Position numbers and translations under genes: made by a program
Shown: piece after piece, positions 34,942-44,400 of the stretch
How the letters are laid out: every line of letters starts with the position of its first letter
How positions within the stretch are numbered: position 1 is the first letter of the stretch
NCBI GenBank assembly: GCA_033557465.1
Contig: CM066047.1
Location: forward strand, 3,844,001-3,908,000
Source of the DNA: Ichthyophis bannanicus
Taxonomy: Eukaryota; Chordata; Amphibia; Gymnophiona; Ichthyophiidae
Direction: 5' to 3'
Length of the DNA stretch: 64,000 bases
Notes under the pieces: model-generated
Told to the model about the DNA's origin: nothing
The model's database searches: none
Seen by the model: the letters and a program-made list of their open reading frames with translations, nothing else

Positions 34942-36722
34942 TTAGGAACATAACCCAAATTGAGGAGTGGAGTCTGTGCTAGACGAAGCAGCAGGGGAAA
35001 TCATGGCTGACGGGGCCAATAATGGGCTATTAGAATCATGGAGCCCCTGTTGACCTGCAGTTTGAGCAGAGTTTTGGGTATCGGGGGGGGGGGGGGCAGT
35101 GGTAGGAATGCATAAAGCAGGCCTGTGCCCCAATGAAGGAGAAAGGTGTCCACTGCCAGACTGTGTCTGGAGAGAATCCTTGAGCAAAAAAAGCAGAAGA
35201 CACACATCCTCTGGAGTGGCTAACAGATCTATTCTAGGGGTCCCCCACATATAAGATCCAAGATGCCATGTCCTGATGCAGAGTCCACTCATGTGGATGT
35301 AGGATATGGCTGAGTCTGTCCACCAGGGCATTGAGTTCGCCTGGGAGATAAAGGACCAGAGGTGAAGGGCTTTTTGGCAGAGGGGATAAGAACCCATTCC
35401 CCCCTGGTTGTTCACATAGAACATGGCTACTTGGTTGTCTGTCTGAACTAAGAAGTGTTTGCCCGAAAGCTGGGGTTTAAAAACCTGAAGGGCATTCGTG
35501 AAGTTCTAGGAGATTGATCTGCATAGCAGATTCCTGCGCTGTCCACTGCCCCTGTGTAGTGAAACTGTCCAGATGTGCTCCCCATCCTAGTATAGAAGCA
35601 TCCGTTGTTAGGGTACATTGAGGTGGAGGCATCTGAAAAGGTGACCCTCCAAGAAGATTTTGGGAAGAGCACCACCAGTGAAGGAAGCTGACAAGAGGAG
35701 GAGTAATGCAAATCTTGTCTGAGAGACGCCCGGTCGCCTGAGTCCTTTGGCGCGAAAGGGACCATTGGGCTTGTCTCATGTGCAGACGGGCATATGGGAT
35801 GACATGGACCGTGGAAGCCATGTGTCCCAGAAGACATAGCATAGCATGACTCCAGTTGTCACAGCACTTTGATCTTGTATGGCGAGGGCCAGCTCGACAA
35901 AACAAGCAGAGCAATCCTGAGGCAGGAAAGCTTGTCCCTGACGAGTGTCTAAGAATGCTCCGATGAACTCGAGTTGTTGGAATGGAACTAGGTGAGACTT
36001 TGGAAAGTTTAGCACAAAGCCTAGACTTTGAAGCACCATGATGGTGCGAAAAAGCGACTGTCTTACAACTTCTGTGGATTCTCCCCTTATCAGCCAGTCA
36101 TTTAAGTAGGGGAAGACAAAGACCCCCCCAAAGTACGTAGGTATGCTGCGACCATTGCCATGCATTTGTGAATACTCTGGGTGCGAATGCTAGCCCGAAA
36201 GGGGGCACCTGATACTGATAGTGCATTTGCTGAACTCGAAAGCGCAGATACTGTCTGTGGTGAGGGTGGATCAGCAAATGGGTGTAAGCCTCCTTGAGGT
36301 CTACAGAACATAGCCAGTCGTACCTCTGAAGGTATGGCAGAAGAGTGCCGAGGGAAATCATTTTGAACTTTTCCCAAACGAGGAATTTGTTGAGATCCCT
36401 CAGATCTAGGATTGGTTTGAAACCTCCTGTTTTCTTGGGAGTAAGAAATTAAGGAGAGTAGAAGCCACTGCCTTCTTGGGCAGGGTGAACTCTTTTGATT
36501 ACCCCTTGGGTTAACAGGGTGACCACCTCTGAGGACGGGAGATTGGCCTGCAAATGATTTGCAGGATAATCTTTTGTGGAGGTGGTTGGGGGTAAACTCT
36601 GAAAGTGAAGCAGATAGCTCCCTTGGATGATGTTGAGAGTCCATGTCTCTAATGTAATGAGATGCCACCTGTGAGCATAAGCACAAAACCTGCCTGCTAT
36701 GTGCAGGGGCTAGGGTCCTCAC
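34942..36722 (-). pseudogene. DIRS copy 4 RT and RNase H with altered catalytic box
   Basis: RT pieces read YDWLCSVDLKEAYTHLLIHP, HHRQYLRF, PFGLAFAPRVFT and PYLNDWLIRGE. The last replaces the first of the paired catalytic aspartates (DD to ND), so polymerase activity would be lost. QQLEFIGAFLDTRQG follows. RNase H pieces are LTTDASILGWGAHLD and MFYVNNQGGMGSYPLCQKAL, equivalent to YINRQGGT of copy 1. Frames shift repeatedly. Confidence 0.82.
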
Positions 36723-36816
36723 AGAGGCAGAGTAGCTATGCTCTCTAGGAAGGAGTCAAAAAACAGATGCTGGCTGGGGCTGAGCAGTTGGTTGGGGTTT
36801 GGGGCCCTTGGCCTTC

Positions 36817-38660
36817 TTAGGCTGACATGGACCCTGAGGTCCTACTGCTGCTGAGGTTAATAAGTAGCAGAGGAATGGTAAGAAGAGTAATATTTTTTCT
36901 TCTTGGTATAGAAAGACTTCTTGGAAATAGCCTTTCTCCTAGAGGGGTCTGAAGTCTTTCTTGAGAGACGTTTGAGAGTGAGATCATCTGCCTCAAGCTC
37001 TCCTGCCTTTTCTCTCCAACCCTTACCAAACAAGTTTTCTCCAGAACAAGGAATATTGGCTAATTTATCTTGAACCCACTGCTCGAGGTTTGATGCAGAC
37101 TGCAGCACCTTTGCTAGTCGATTCAAAGGTATCAAAGGCTGACCTAGTCAGGAACTTCAAAGTATTTTGAGCTTGCCTGACTATACTCATGTAAGCATCG
37201 CGTTTGTCATCTGAGAGAATAAGAGCAAAGTTTCCTAGATCCCTTGAGACATCCTTGAGGTACATGCCCATATAGAGGGTATAGGATGTAATCCTAGAAA
37301 CAAGCATACATGCCTGCAAGCAGCGACATCCAAAAGCATCGAGAGCTCTGGCATCTTTGCTAGGCGGCATCAATGAATGAGTTTTAGAAGTCTTGGTGCA
37401 TCGCATTGCCGATTCCACTACCATTGAGTGGTGCAGTAATTGAGACTTTTGAAATCCCAGGCATGGTGGGACTAGGTACATAGTATTGAGGTATTTACTA
37501 ATAGGCAGAATCGTTAGTGGGGCCTCTCACATACGTAGCATTAGATCCTGTAGGATGCGATGCATCGGTAATGTTGCCGCCTCTTTGGGGGTCGAGAGAT
37601 ATTGGAAGATTTCTAACTCCTCAGCTCTTGGTTCCATTTCCGATGCTACAGTGATCTGGAGACCTATTGCCATGACCCTAATGAAGTCCTGAAAGGACAT
37701 GTCCTCTGGTGAGGATAAATGCCTCACATGAGGAGGAGAGGGATCAGAGGGGATATCCCGGGTGGCCCTGGATTCCTCCGACTCTGATTCAGAAAGGAAA
37801 GTATCGACGATCTCTATGTCGATGCTTGATGCCGATGTTCAGGTCGTACGGTACTTGAATTGGAAACCGGCTGGGTACCGACGGCAATTTCCAGTTCCAG
37901 TGGAGGAACTGGAGGTAGGGCCCCACGGATACAGATAGTGATTCCAGTGGAGGCATCAGAGGGAGTAGAACCACCTTTACCTGTTCCAGGGCTGGTATCA
38001 GTGGCAGAGGCTCCTGCACCGAGTTGGAAGCTGGTGCCTGACTAGCTATGGCTGTCGAAGCCTTTGGTACCACAGCAGCCAGGAGTGCTGCCAAAGTCCT
38101 CTCGATAGCTAAGAAACGCTGATCGATGGAGGACACCGATGCCTGGGTGGATTTGAGTACGGGGCTGTGTGCCACCATCCCAGAGCATGGCATCAGTAGC
38201 TCTCCGGCGGTCGATGCCTCGGGAATGTCCTGGAGCCCTTGTATGGCTTTGGAGGATTGCTCCTCCAACAGGGCTGTTTGGCTGGCTGGTCAGCATTGGA
38301 TGCCCCTTTCTGTGCATTACATGAATGAAGGGACTTACCTTGATGCTTGGTATTGGATTTCAATGCCAAGGACTTAGTCTTTAGTTGATGTTTGGACTTT
38401 TTGGAGACTTGGGAACCGGGTGAAGATGCAGATGTCTTTGACGATGCCTAAGCCACTGCAATCGAGTCCGGGGCAAACAGTGAGTCATACTGTTTGGCCC
38501 TGTTCTTTGGGCCTCATTTAGTCATTTGTTCACACAAAGAACAATTGTCTGGTATATGGTCTGGGCCCAAACATTTTAGACACCAGTCATGAAAATCAGT
38601 AACTGACATAGTACCGGAGCACTTGGAACATTTTTTAAAACCACTGATGTCTTTGTCCAT
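36817..38660 (-). pseudogene. DIRS copy 4 Gag with Cys-rich N-terminus
   Basis: The start MDKDISGFKKCSKC lies at 38660; the N-terminus continues with WCLKCLGPDH and NCSLC, a three-pair CxxC arrangement. Central pieces are rich in Ser, Pro and Leu. The conserved part is at about 37480-36860 (YTLYMGMYLKDVSRDLGNF, IPCSGENLFGKGW). Several frames are needed. Confidence 0.75.
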
Positions 38661-38939
38661 GGTGACAAACAGAAAAATTTTTGGCCAAGGCCTAAGGTGG
38701 CGATGAACCACCTGACAGAAAAGAAAAAAAACTGAAGAAAAGGAAAAATTAATATCAGGGCCAGTATCAGCAAAGGTACCTGCGTCGACGGAAAAGCAGA
38801 GCACAGATACCAAAAAAATAAAATAAAAGTTAATCCCTCTACCTGAATTTCCCCAGGTGCTGGCACTACAGGCCATGATGCTAACCGGTTAGCACTGGGG
38901 CATTCTAGGGGCGGCACCTGGCCATAACTAGGAAGTTGA

Positions 38940-39270
38940 TCTCTCTAAAAAGAAAAAACACCTAACAAAATATTTTCTTATGTTGGAAAGTTCACTTTGT
39001 AGGGGGAAAGGGAAAAACCCCTTCGAACAGTGAACCACTCCTTTTTAATCTTTTATGTAAGTGTGCAAAGTAAACTTTTGCAATAGCAACCCAAAGCCAA
39101 TATGCCAAGAAGTAGACTTAATAAACTCACAATAGTGTTAATCTAGTAACGGGTACTTAGCTGGCAATCGGAGCTGAAGTCCATGATTACTGTGCAGCAG
39201 AAACGGCAACCAAGCAGATTGACCTAGAGATATGTTCCGTATCAAACACAGATGTATTTTATGTCAAACG
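38940..39270 (+). repeat. Penelope-like element left inverted repeat
   Basis: Includes CTTTTGCAATAGCAACCCAA (about 39075) and CTGGCAATCGGAGCTGAAGT (39161-39180). It matches the reverse complement of 40797-40963 and 42879-43052 with only scattered differences. Confidence 0.88.
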
Positions 39271-39613
39271 CAGGTATACTCTGTATCAAACACGACATAG
39301 AGCCATGTTTTGGGTCCAAAAGACCCTGTCTCGAGCAGTATGTTAATGACAGAACAAGTTGAGCCCGCCGTCAGTAGATCTTCCAAAAAACAGCACAGGA
39401 TGTCTTTCAAAGGTTCGGCAATTCCCTCTTCGAAGATGGCGTCTGATGTCACTAAAAGAAGGTGGGGCTTAAATACATTCTATTCAGCTATGGAAAAACA
39501 GCAGAGACAAAAAGCCAAAAAGGAAAATAAACCTGTGAAACTAAAAACGTAAAAAACAAATTATGAAAATTAGTTGTACAGATGTAACCAGAGGAATCAA
39601 AAAACGAATCCAA

Positions 39614-40790
39614 TCAGGATCCAAGAGTACTCCACCAATCTATTTCAGAATTCAAACCCCCCGGACTGACAATGTTTAACAAGAAAATCCATCGTTGTTC
39701 TAGGACTTGGAGGCGATGTTCACGATCGCCCCCTCGAGGATCAGGAGGGGCATGATCAATAATGCACCATTTAAAGTCCAGAAAGGAATGATTAAGTTCA
39801 ACACAATGAGGAACCAAAGGGGCTGATAAGGTTTTAGTATGGATCCTAGATTTGTGCTCTGACAGTTGTTTCTTTACGGCATGTGTGGTACGCCCAACAT
39901 ATTGTAATCCACATGGACAGGTAAGTAGATATACTACAAACATAGAAGTACATGTGGTGTGCCATTTAGTGGTAAAAGTGCGGCCTGTCAGAAAATGTTG
40001 CCAATGAGTTCCAATCTGAGATTGCTTACAAAAACTGCAGCGAGTGGAATCACAAGAAAAATGTCCAGGATTCTCATGTGATGTAAAAGGGCGATCGCCC
40101 AACATGGTAGAATGTACCACCAGGTCCCTCACATTACTACCTCTGAAAAGCTATCATGAGGTCCTTGTCAAAACATGAATGGAGAGCTAAAATGTGCTAA
40201 TGTTTTCGTAGAATATTGACAACTTGTGAGGTTCCAATCATGTACGGTAATATTCCAATTATCTTATCCACCCTAGTAGAAGATTTGTCTTGAAAATTAG
40301 TAACAGCAGGATCCAGAAGCCATTCTCGATGTATATGTTTAGTCCGTTTCAATGCTGTCCCAATGACCTTCAAAGGATAGCCACGACATGCAAGTTGATC
40401 TTGTAAATCTTGAGAATGAAAAAGAAATTGTTTATTCGTTGAACAGACACGTTGTAATCTGAGAAACTGGCCAAATGGAAGAGCCCGATGTAAATGGCCT
40501 GGGTGATGACTCTGAAACTGCAAAAGTGTATTGCGCTGTACAGGTTTGCAAAATAAGGTAGTACATAATCGGTCTTCCTGTTTATAAAGACATACATCCA
40601 AAAAAATCTATAGTCTCAAAATGATAATTGGCCGTGAATTTAATATTAGGTTTAATGGTATTCAACCATCATATAAATTCAGATAAAGATTGTTCTGAAG
40701 CAGTCCACAAGAAAAAAATATCATCCAGAAAGCATACCCACAAAGGAACATGTTGAAACCAACCCGAACCATATATGTATGTATCTTCTA
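39614..40790 (-). pseudogene. Penelope-like RT C-terminus and GIY-YIG endonuclease
   Basis: Minus strand from about 40775: CFLDDIFFLWTASEQ, the paired catalytic aspartates of a Penelope RT. An in-frame TGA and a frameshift follow, then LDVCLYKQEDRLCTTLFCKP, HPGHLHRALPFGQFLRLQRV and CRGYPLKVIGTALKR. After another break (about 40135-40200), 40132-39614 carries NPGHFSCDSTRCSFCK and VVYLLTCPCGLQYVGRTTHA, the GIY-YIG type endonuclease (here VYL...YVG), then VEQRWI-like sequence. In Penelope elements this nuclease assists integration. The N-terminal half of the RT is absent. Confidence 0.87.
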
Positions 40791-40960
40791 GGGATACGTT
40801 TGACATAAAATACATCTACGTTTGATACGGAACATATCTCTAGGTCAATCTGCTTGGTTGCTGTTTCTGCTGCACAGTAATCATGGACTTCAGCTCCGAT
40901 TGCCAGCTAAGTACCTGCTATTAGATTAACACTATTGTGGGTTTATTAAGTCTGCTTCTT

Positions 40961-41533
40961 AACATAAGAACATAAGAACATAAGATATGCCATACTGGGT
41001 CAGACCAAGGTCCATCAAGCCCAGTATTCTGTTTCCAACAGTGGCCAATCTAGGTCATATGTACCTAGCAGTTTCCCCAAGAGACACAAGTTTCACAATG
41101 CTTGTACTGGGTCAAGCATTGATATCTTCGGTCACTTCTTAATAATGGTTTATGGACCTTTCCTCCAGGAACTTGTCCAAACCTTTTTTAAACCCAGCTA
41201 CACTAACAGCCTTTACTACATCCTCCGGTAACAAATTCCAGAGTTTGATTACACGTTGAGTGAAAAAATATTTTATTTTATTAGTCTTAAATAGTTTACC
41301 CTGTAGCTTCATTGCATGTCCCCTAGTCTTTCTATATTCTGATAAGGTAAACAATCGATCTACGTTTACCCGTTCCACTCCGTTCATTAATTTATAGACT
41401 TCTATCATATCTCCCCTCAGCCGTCTCTTTTCCAGGTTAAAGAGCCCTAACCTTTTTAGCCTTTCTTCATAGGAGTATCCTTCCATCCCCTTTACCATTC
41501 TGGTGGCTCTTCTCTGTACCTTTTCTAAAATCA
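40961..41533 (-). mobile_element. CR1 family I 3' end, minus strand, inside the Penelope-like repeat
   Basis: It begins with three AACATAAG units, the complement of the CR1 tail repeat. Reading minus, 41534-41139 encodes [20 protein letters not shown], the [20 protein letters not shown] region and [17 protein letters not shown], the CR1 C-terminus, open over 131 codons. Confidence 0.9.
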
Positions 41534-41584
41534 ATTCTTTATCTGCAACACCCTACAGATAAAGAATTCACTTTCTTTTCTCCT

Positions 41585-41724
41585 CCTCATAAATTCAAAA
41601 AAGCATGGGACAAACACAGAGGATCTCTAAAAGGTAAAAAGGGGACTGATGTAGTTGTTGATATGGAAGTACAGACTAGATAGGCCATGTGGTCTTTTTC
41701 TGTCGTCATATTTCTATGTTTCTA
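41585..41724 (+). mobile_element. CR1 family II 3' terminal fragment
   Basis: It matches 31880-32006 and ends with the TTTCTATG tail repeat. It is only the last about 140 bases of the element. Confidence 0.85.
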
Positions 41725-42205
41725 TTATTATTACATTCTCTTATATACCGCGCTATTCTGCATCAGTGCGGTTTATTTATTTTATTTATTTATTTATTTA
41801 TTACAATTTCTTATATACCGCGCTATTTAGCATCAGTGCGGTTTACATTATAACTTAACGACCATAACAACAAGCTGTCAGGTTTACATCGAACAGGAGT
41901 ATAAACTTGGAAAACAGGGTTAACTATATACATAATCTATTTACATTGGAAGGATAGATAAAAGTCAGATAGTACATTGAACAAACTGAAATTACATTGA
42001 ACAGGGCATTATAACTTGGAGATAACTATTTTACAGGGAACATGGGCTATGGAGGATTAAGTGGCTTGCCCAAGACCACAAGGAGCACCTGTGGGACTAG
42101 AAACCCCAGTCCTTCCGGCCCAAGGTTGCTGTCCTCTAGTGGGATTTGAACCCCCGACCTTCCGGCCTGAAGTACCTTGCCCCAACCACTAGGCCACTCC
42201 TCCAC
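41725..42205 (-). mobile_element. tRNA-derived SINE with L2-like tail, minus strand
   Basis: On the minus strand the head has an A-box-like TGGCCTAGTGG and a B-box-like GGTTCAAATCC (about 42130-42190). The shared SINE body follows, then the tail TTTATATACCGC-type signature (ACCGCACTGATGC...GCGCGGTATATAAGAAAT on minus) and an AAATA tract. An extra partial tail copy lies at 41731-41790. Confidence 0.82.
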
Positions 42206-42878
42206 TCCACGTATAGACTATTATCACGTATAGACTTCTTTCTAGTCTCCAAGGGACTTTGTTCTAGAATTAGTGAGTCTACTATTCATGCGGCTCACAT
42301 CTCTGATCACTCCACAATCTCATTCATCCTATTTGACTCAGCGAGCTATCAATGTCACTCACGCTGGCAATTTGATAGGACTCTTCTAGCCATTCAGGAA
42401 TTTCGGGAGACCATCCTGGTGGCTACAGAGGAGTATTTTCAATTTAATCTACCGCATGACTCCTCAGGGTGGGAAGGTTTCAAGGCTAGCATATGAGCCA
42501 CCATTACTAGTTTTGCTATAAAGCAGAACTTAGTGCACTAGACAAGCAGATTAAAGCGGGAGAACGTATCTTATGCCAGAAATCTGATCCTAACATTTTG
42601 ATAAGACTGCAGTGCCTTAGATTTAAATATAATTTGATTTTAACCACTGAGGCCTCACAAAATATTCAAGGGCAGAAAGGACAATATTACTTGGAAGGTA
42701 ACAGAGCTGGACGGCTGCTAGCTAACTCGCTAAAGGGTCGTAAGGAATCTTCGCGTGTTACAGCTCTAAGGGATCCTCGTGTGCAACAACTGATTGTAAA
42801 GAATTCTGACATTGCAGAGACCTTTTGCCAAGTCTATGCTCAGTTATACTCCCCAGAGATAGATTTCTCTGTGAAAGT
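42206..42878 (+). pseudogene. Tx1-type L1 ORF2 fragment (endonuclease end and linker)
   Basis: Encodes LSRIDFFLVSKGLCSRI and HISDHSTISFILFD, the conserved C-terminal boxes of the L1 endonuclease. After stops, GQYYLEGNRAGRLLANSLKG and SDIAETFCQVYAQLYSPE follow, the linker before the RT. L1a and L1c carry the same linker pattern (EGNKLGQYLA, EQGNKTGRFLA). No RT remains. Confidence 0.82.
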
Positions 42879-43052
42879 CTTGGCATATTGGCTTTAGGTT
42901 GCTATTGCAAAAGTTTACTTTGCACACTTACATAAAAGATTAAAAAGGAGTGGTTCACTGTTCGAAGGGGTTTTTCCCTTTCCCACTACAAAGTGAACTT
43001 TCCAACATAAGAAAATATTTTGTTAGGTGTTTATTATTTTAATAGAGATCAG
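42879..43052 (-). repeat. Penelope-like element right inverted repeat, distal part
   Basis: CTTGGCATATTGGCTTTAGG onward is the reverse complement of 38940-39109. Its proximal part is 40797-40963, and the two were separated by the nested insertion at 40961-42878. Confidence 0.85.
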
Positions 43053-43123
43053 CTTTTTTTCACTCTTTGGATTCTGGTTCTGATCTACATTTGTGGTTTT
43101 TGTGTTATTCATAACTAGGAAGT

Positions 43124-44089
43124 GGCAATATTGAGCCGCTGCCCAGTTATGGCAAGGCGGTGAAAGTGAGGCGTAGCAAAGGCTGTCCTAACTTTCACCA
43201 CAGAAGTGAACCAGGCAGGGGCTGAATATTACCCATGCCTGCTTAGTACCTGCCAATCCGGGCAACCCGCATATTCAATACCAGGGCCAAATATGACCCT
43301 GGCACTAAATAACTGGGTTTAAGTTTCAGCAGCAGTGACTAGCCGCGTTAGAACAGCTAGCTACCACTGCTGAATATCCCCACCCCCCCCCAAAAAAAAT
43401 TACAGGGTCAATATTCAGAACTCTTAGCCAATGGCCAACGGGAGGCTGTCCAGATAGTAACATAGTAACGTTGAGGAGAAAGGATGTCCAAGTACGATCT
43501 GAGACATCTATGCCAGAACATCTGAAAATAACAGGCATGTCCAGATACAGACATGATTTCACAAACGAGGACATGCCATATGGACATCTGCGAGGAGTGT
43601 CCATATAGACGTCCTCAGAACCGTATTTCAGAACTCGACATCTAGGATAAAATAATGGTTAGAGTAGTGGGTTAGGAACAGGGCAGGCAGGGTTCAAATC
43701 CCACCACTGCTAGTGCTGACATTGTGCTGAGCACTGGGGATGATGGGTACTTTCTTCTCTACACCTTCTGGATGCTGTTCAGCCAAAACAAGCACTTTTC
43801 AGATGCCTGGGTGTGCCTGGAGCAGGTCTAAACTTAGACGTGACGCCAGACATCCAGGACATTTCTGAAATTAGGCGGGACGTCCAGGTCCGTGGGAGTG
43901 TCCCAGCAAAGCCTCCACCATACCCCCTCTATGCCACTGTTCAGACGTGGACATCCTCATGCTGGGGACATTCACAGACCCAGCTTCGAAAATGGCTCTG
44001 GAAATGTTTCTGTGCTTTGGACATCTCTATGCTCATTTTCGGATGTCCAAAGCACAAATAGGGCTTCCAAAATGACCCCTATAGTCACA
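43124..44089. other. Unassigned, repeat-like sequence
   Basis: It continues the sequence into which the Penelope-like element inserted. Phrases such as CTGAATATCCCC recall the adjacent minisatellite unit. I see no coding sequence or terminal repeats that allow a class to be named. Confidence 0.4.
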
Positions 44090-44395
44090 TAGTGAATGGC
44101 GGCAGATAAAGACCAGCATAGTCCATCTATTCTTCCCAGTAAGGTACCCAGAGTTGTAGTGTTACCTTCTGCTCCAGACTGGTTAACTCTCTCTATGTAG
44201 AAGTTATTTACGTTGGCTTTGATTCTATCCTCTTGTTATGTAGTGATCCTCTGTGTCTGTCCCTCACCTTCATTCACCACCCTTTCTGTGAAAAAGTGTT
44301 TTCTGATGTTACTTTTAAATTTATCTCCTTGCAGCTTCATTTCATGTTCTCTAGTTCTATCACTTCCCCATCTTTAAAAAAAGTTTGTTTTCTCA
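44090..44395 (-). mobile_element. LINE 3' fragment, minus strand, CR1-like
   Basis: Reading minus, the codons resemble REHEMKLQGDKFKSNIRKHF and the FFTER box that ends CR1 proteins. Short and degraded. Confidence 0.6.
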
Positions 44396-44400
44396 TTAAT

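Larger units (their letters stand above)
34935..38880 (-). mobile_element. DIRS retroelement (copy 4, family B), recombinase missing
   Basis: Minus strand: Gag (38660-36817), then RT and RNase H (36722-34942), then copy 3 Gag where a recombinase should be. All frames are broken. Its right side ends near 38880 in sequence interrupted soon afterwards by the Penelope-like element. Confidence 0.8.
38937..43109 (-). mobile_element. Penelope-like element with inverted terminal repeats and 14-bp TSD
   Basis: CATAACTAGGAAGT occurs at 38923-38936 and again at 43110-43123, a 14-bp duplication immediately outside the element. Inside, 38940-39270 is repeated in inverted orientation as 40797-40963 plus 42879-about 43052. 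The inverted copy is split by a 1.9-kb insertion of CR1, SINE and L1 pieces. The minus strand between the repeats encodes the end of an RT and a GIY-YIG endonuclease. This is the architecture known for Penelope-like elements, which have long repeats in direct or inverted order and are often 5'-truncated. Confidence 0.85.
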
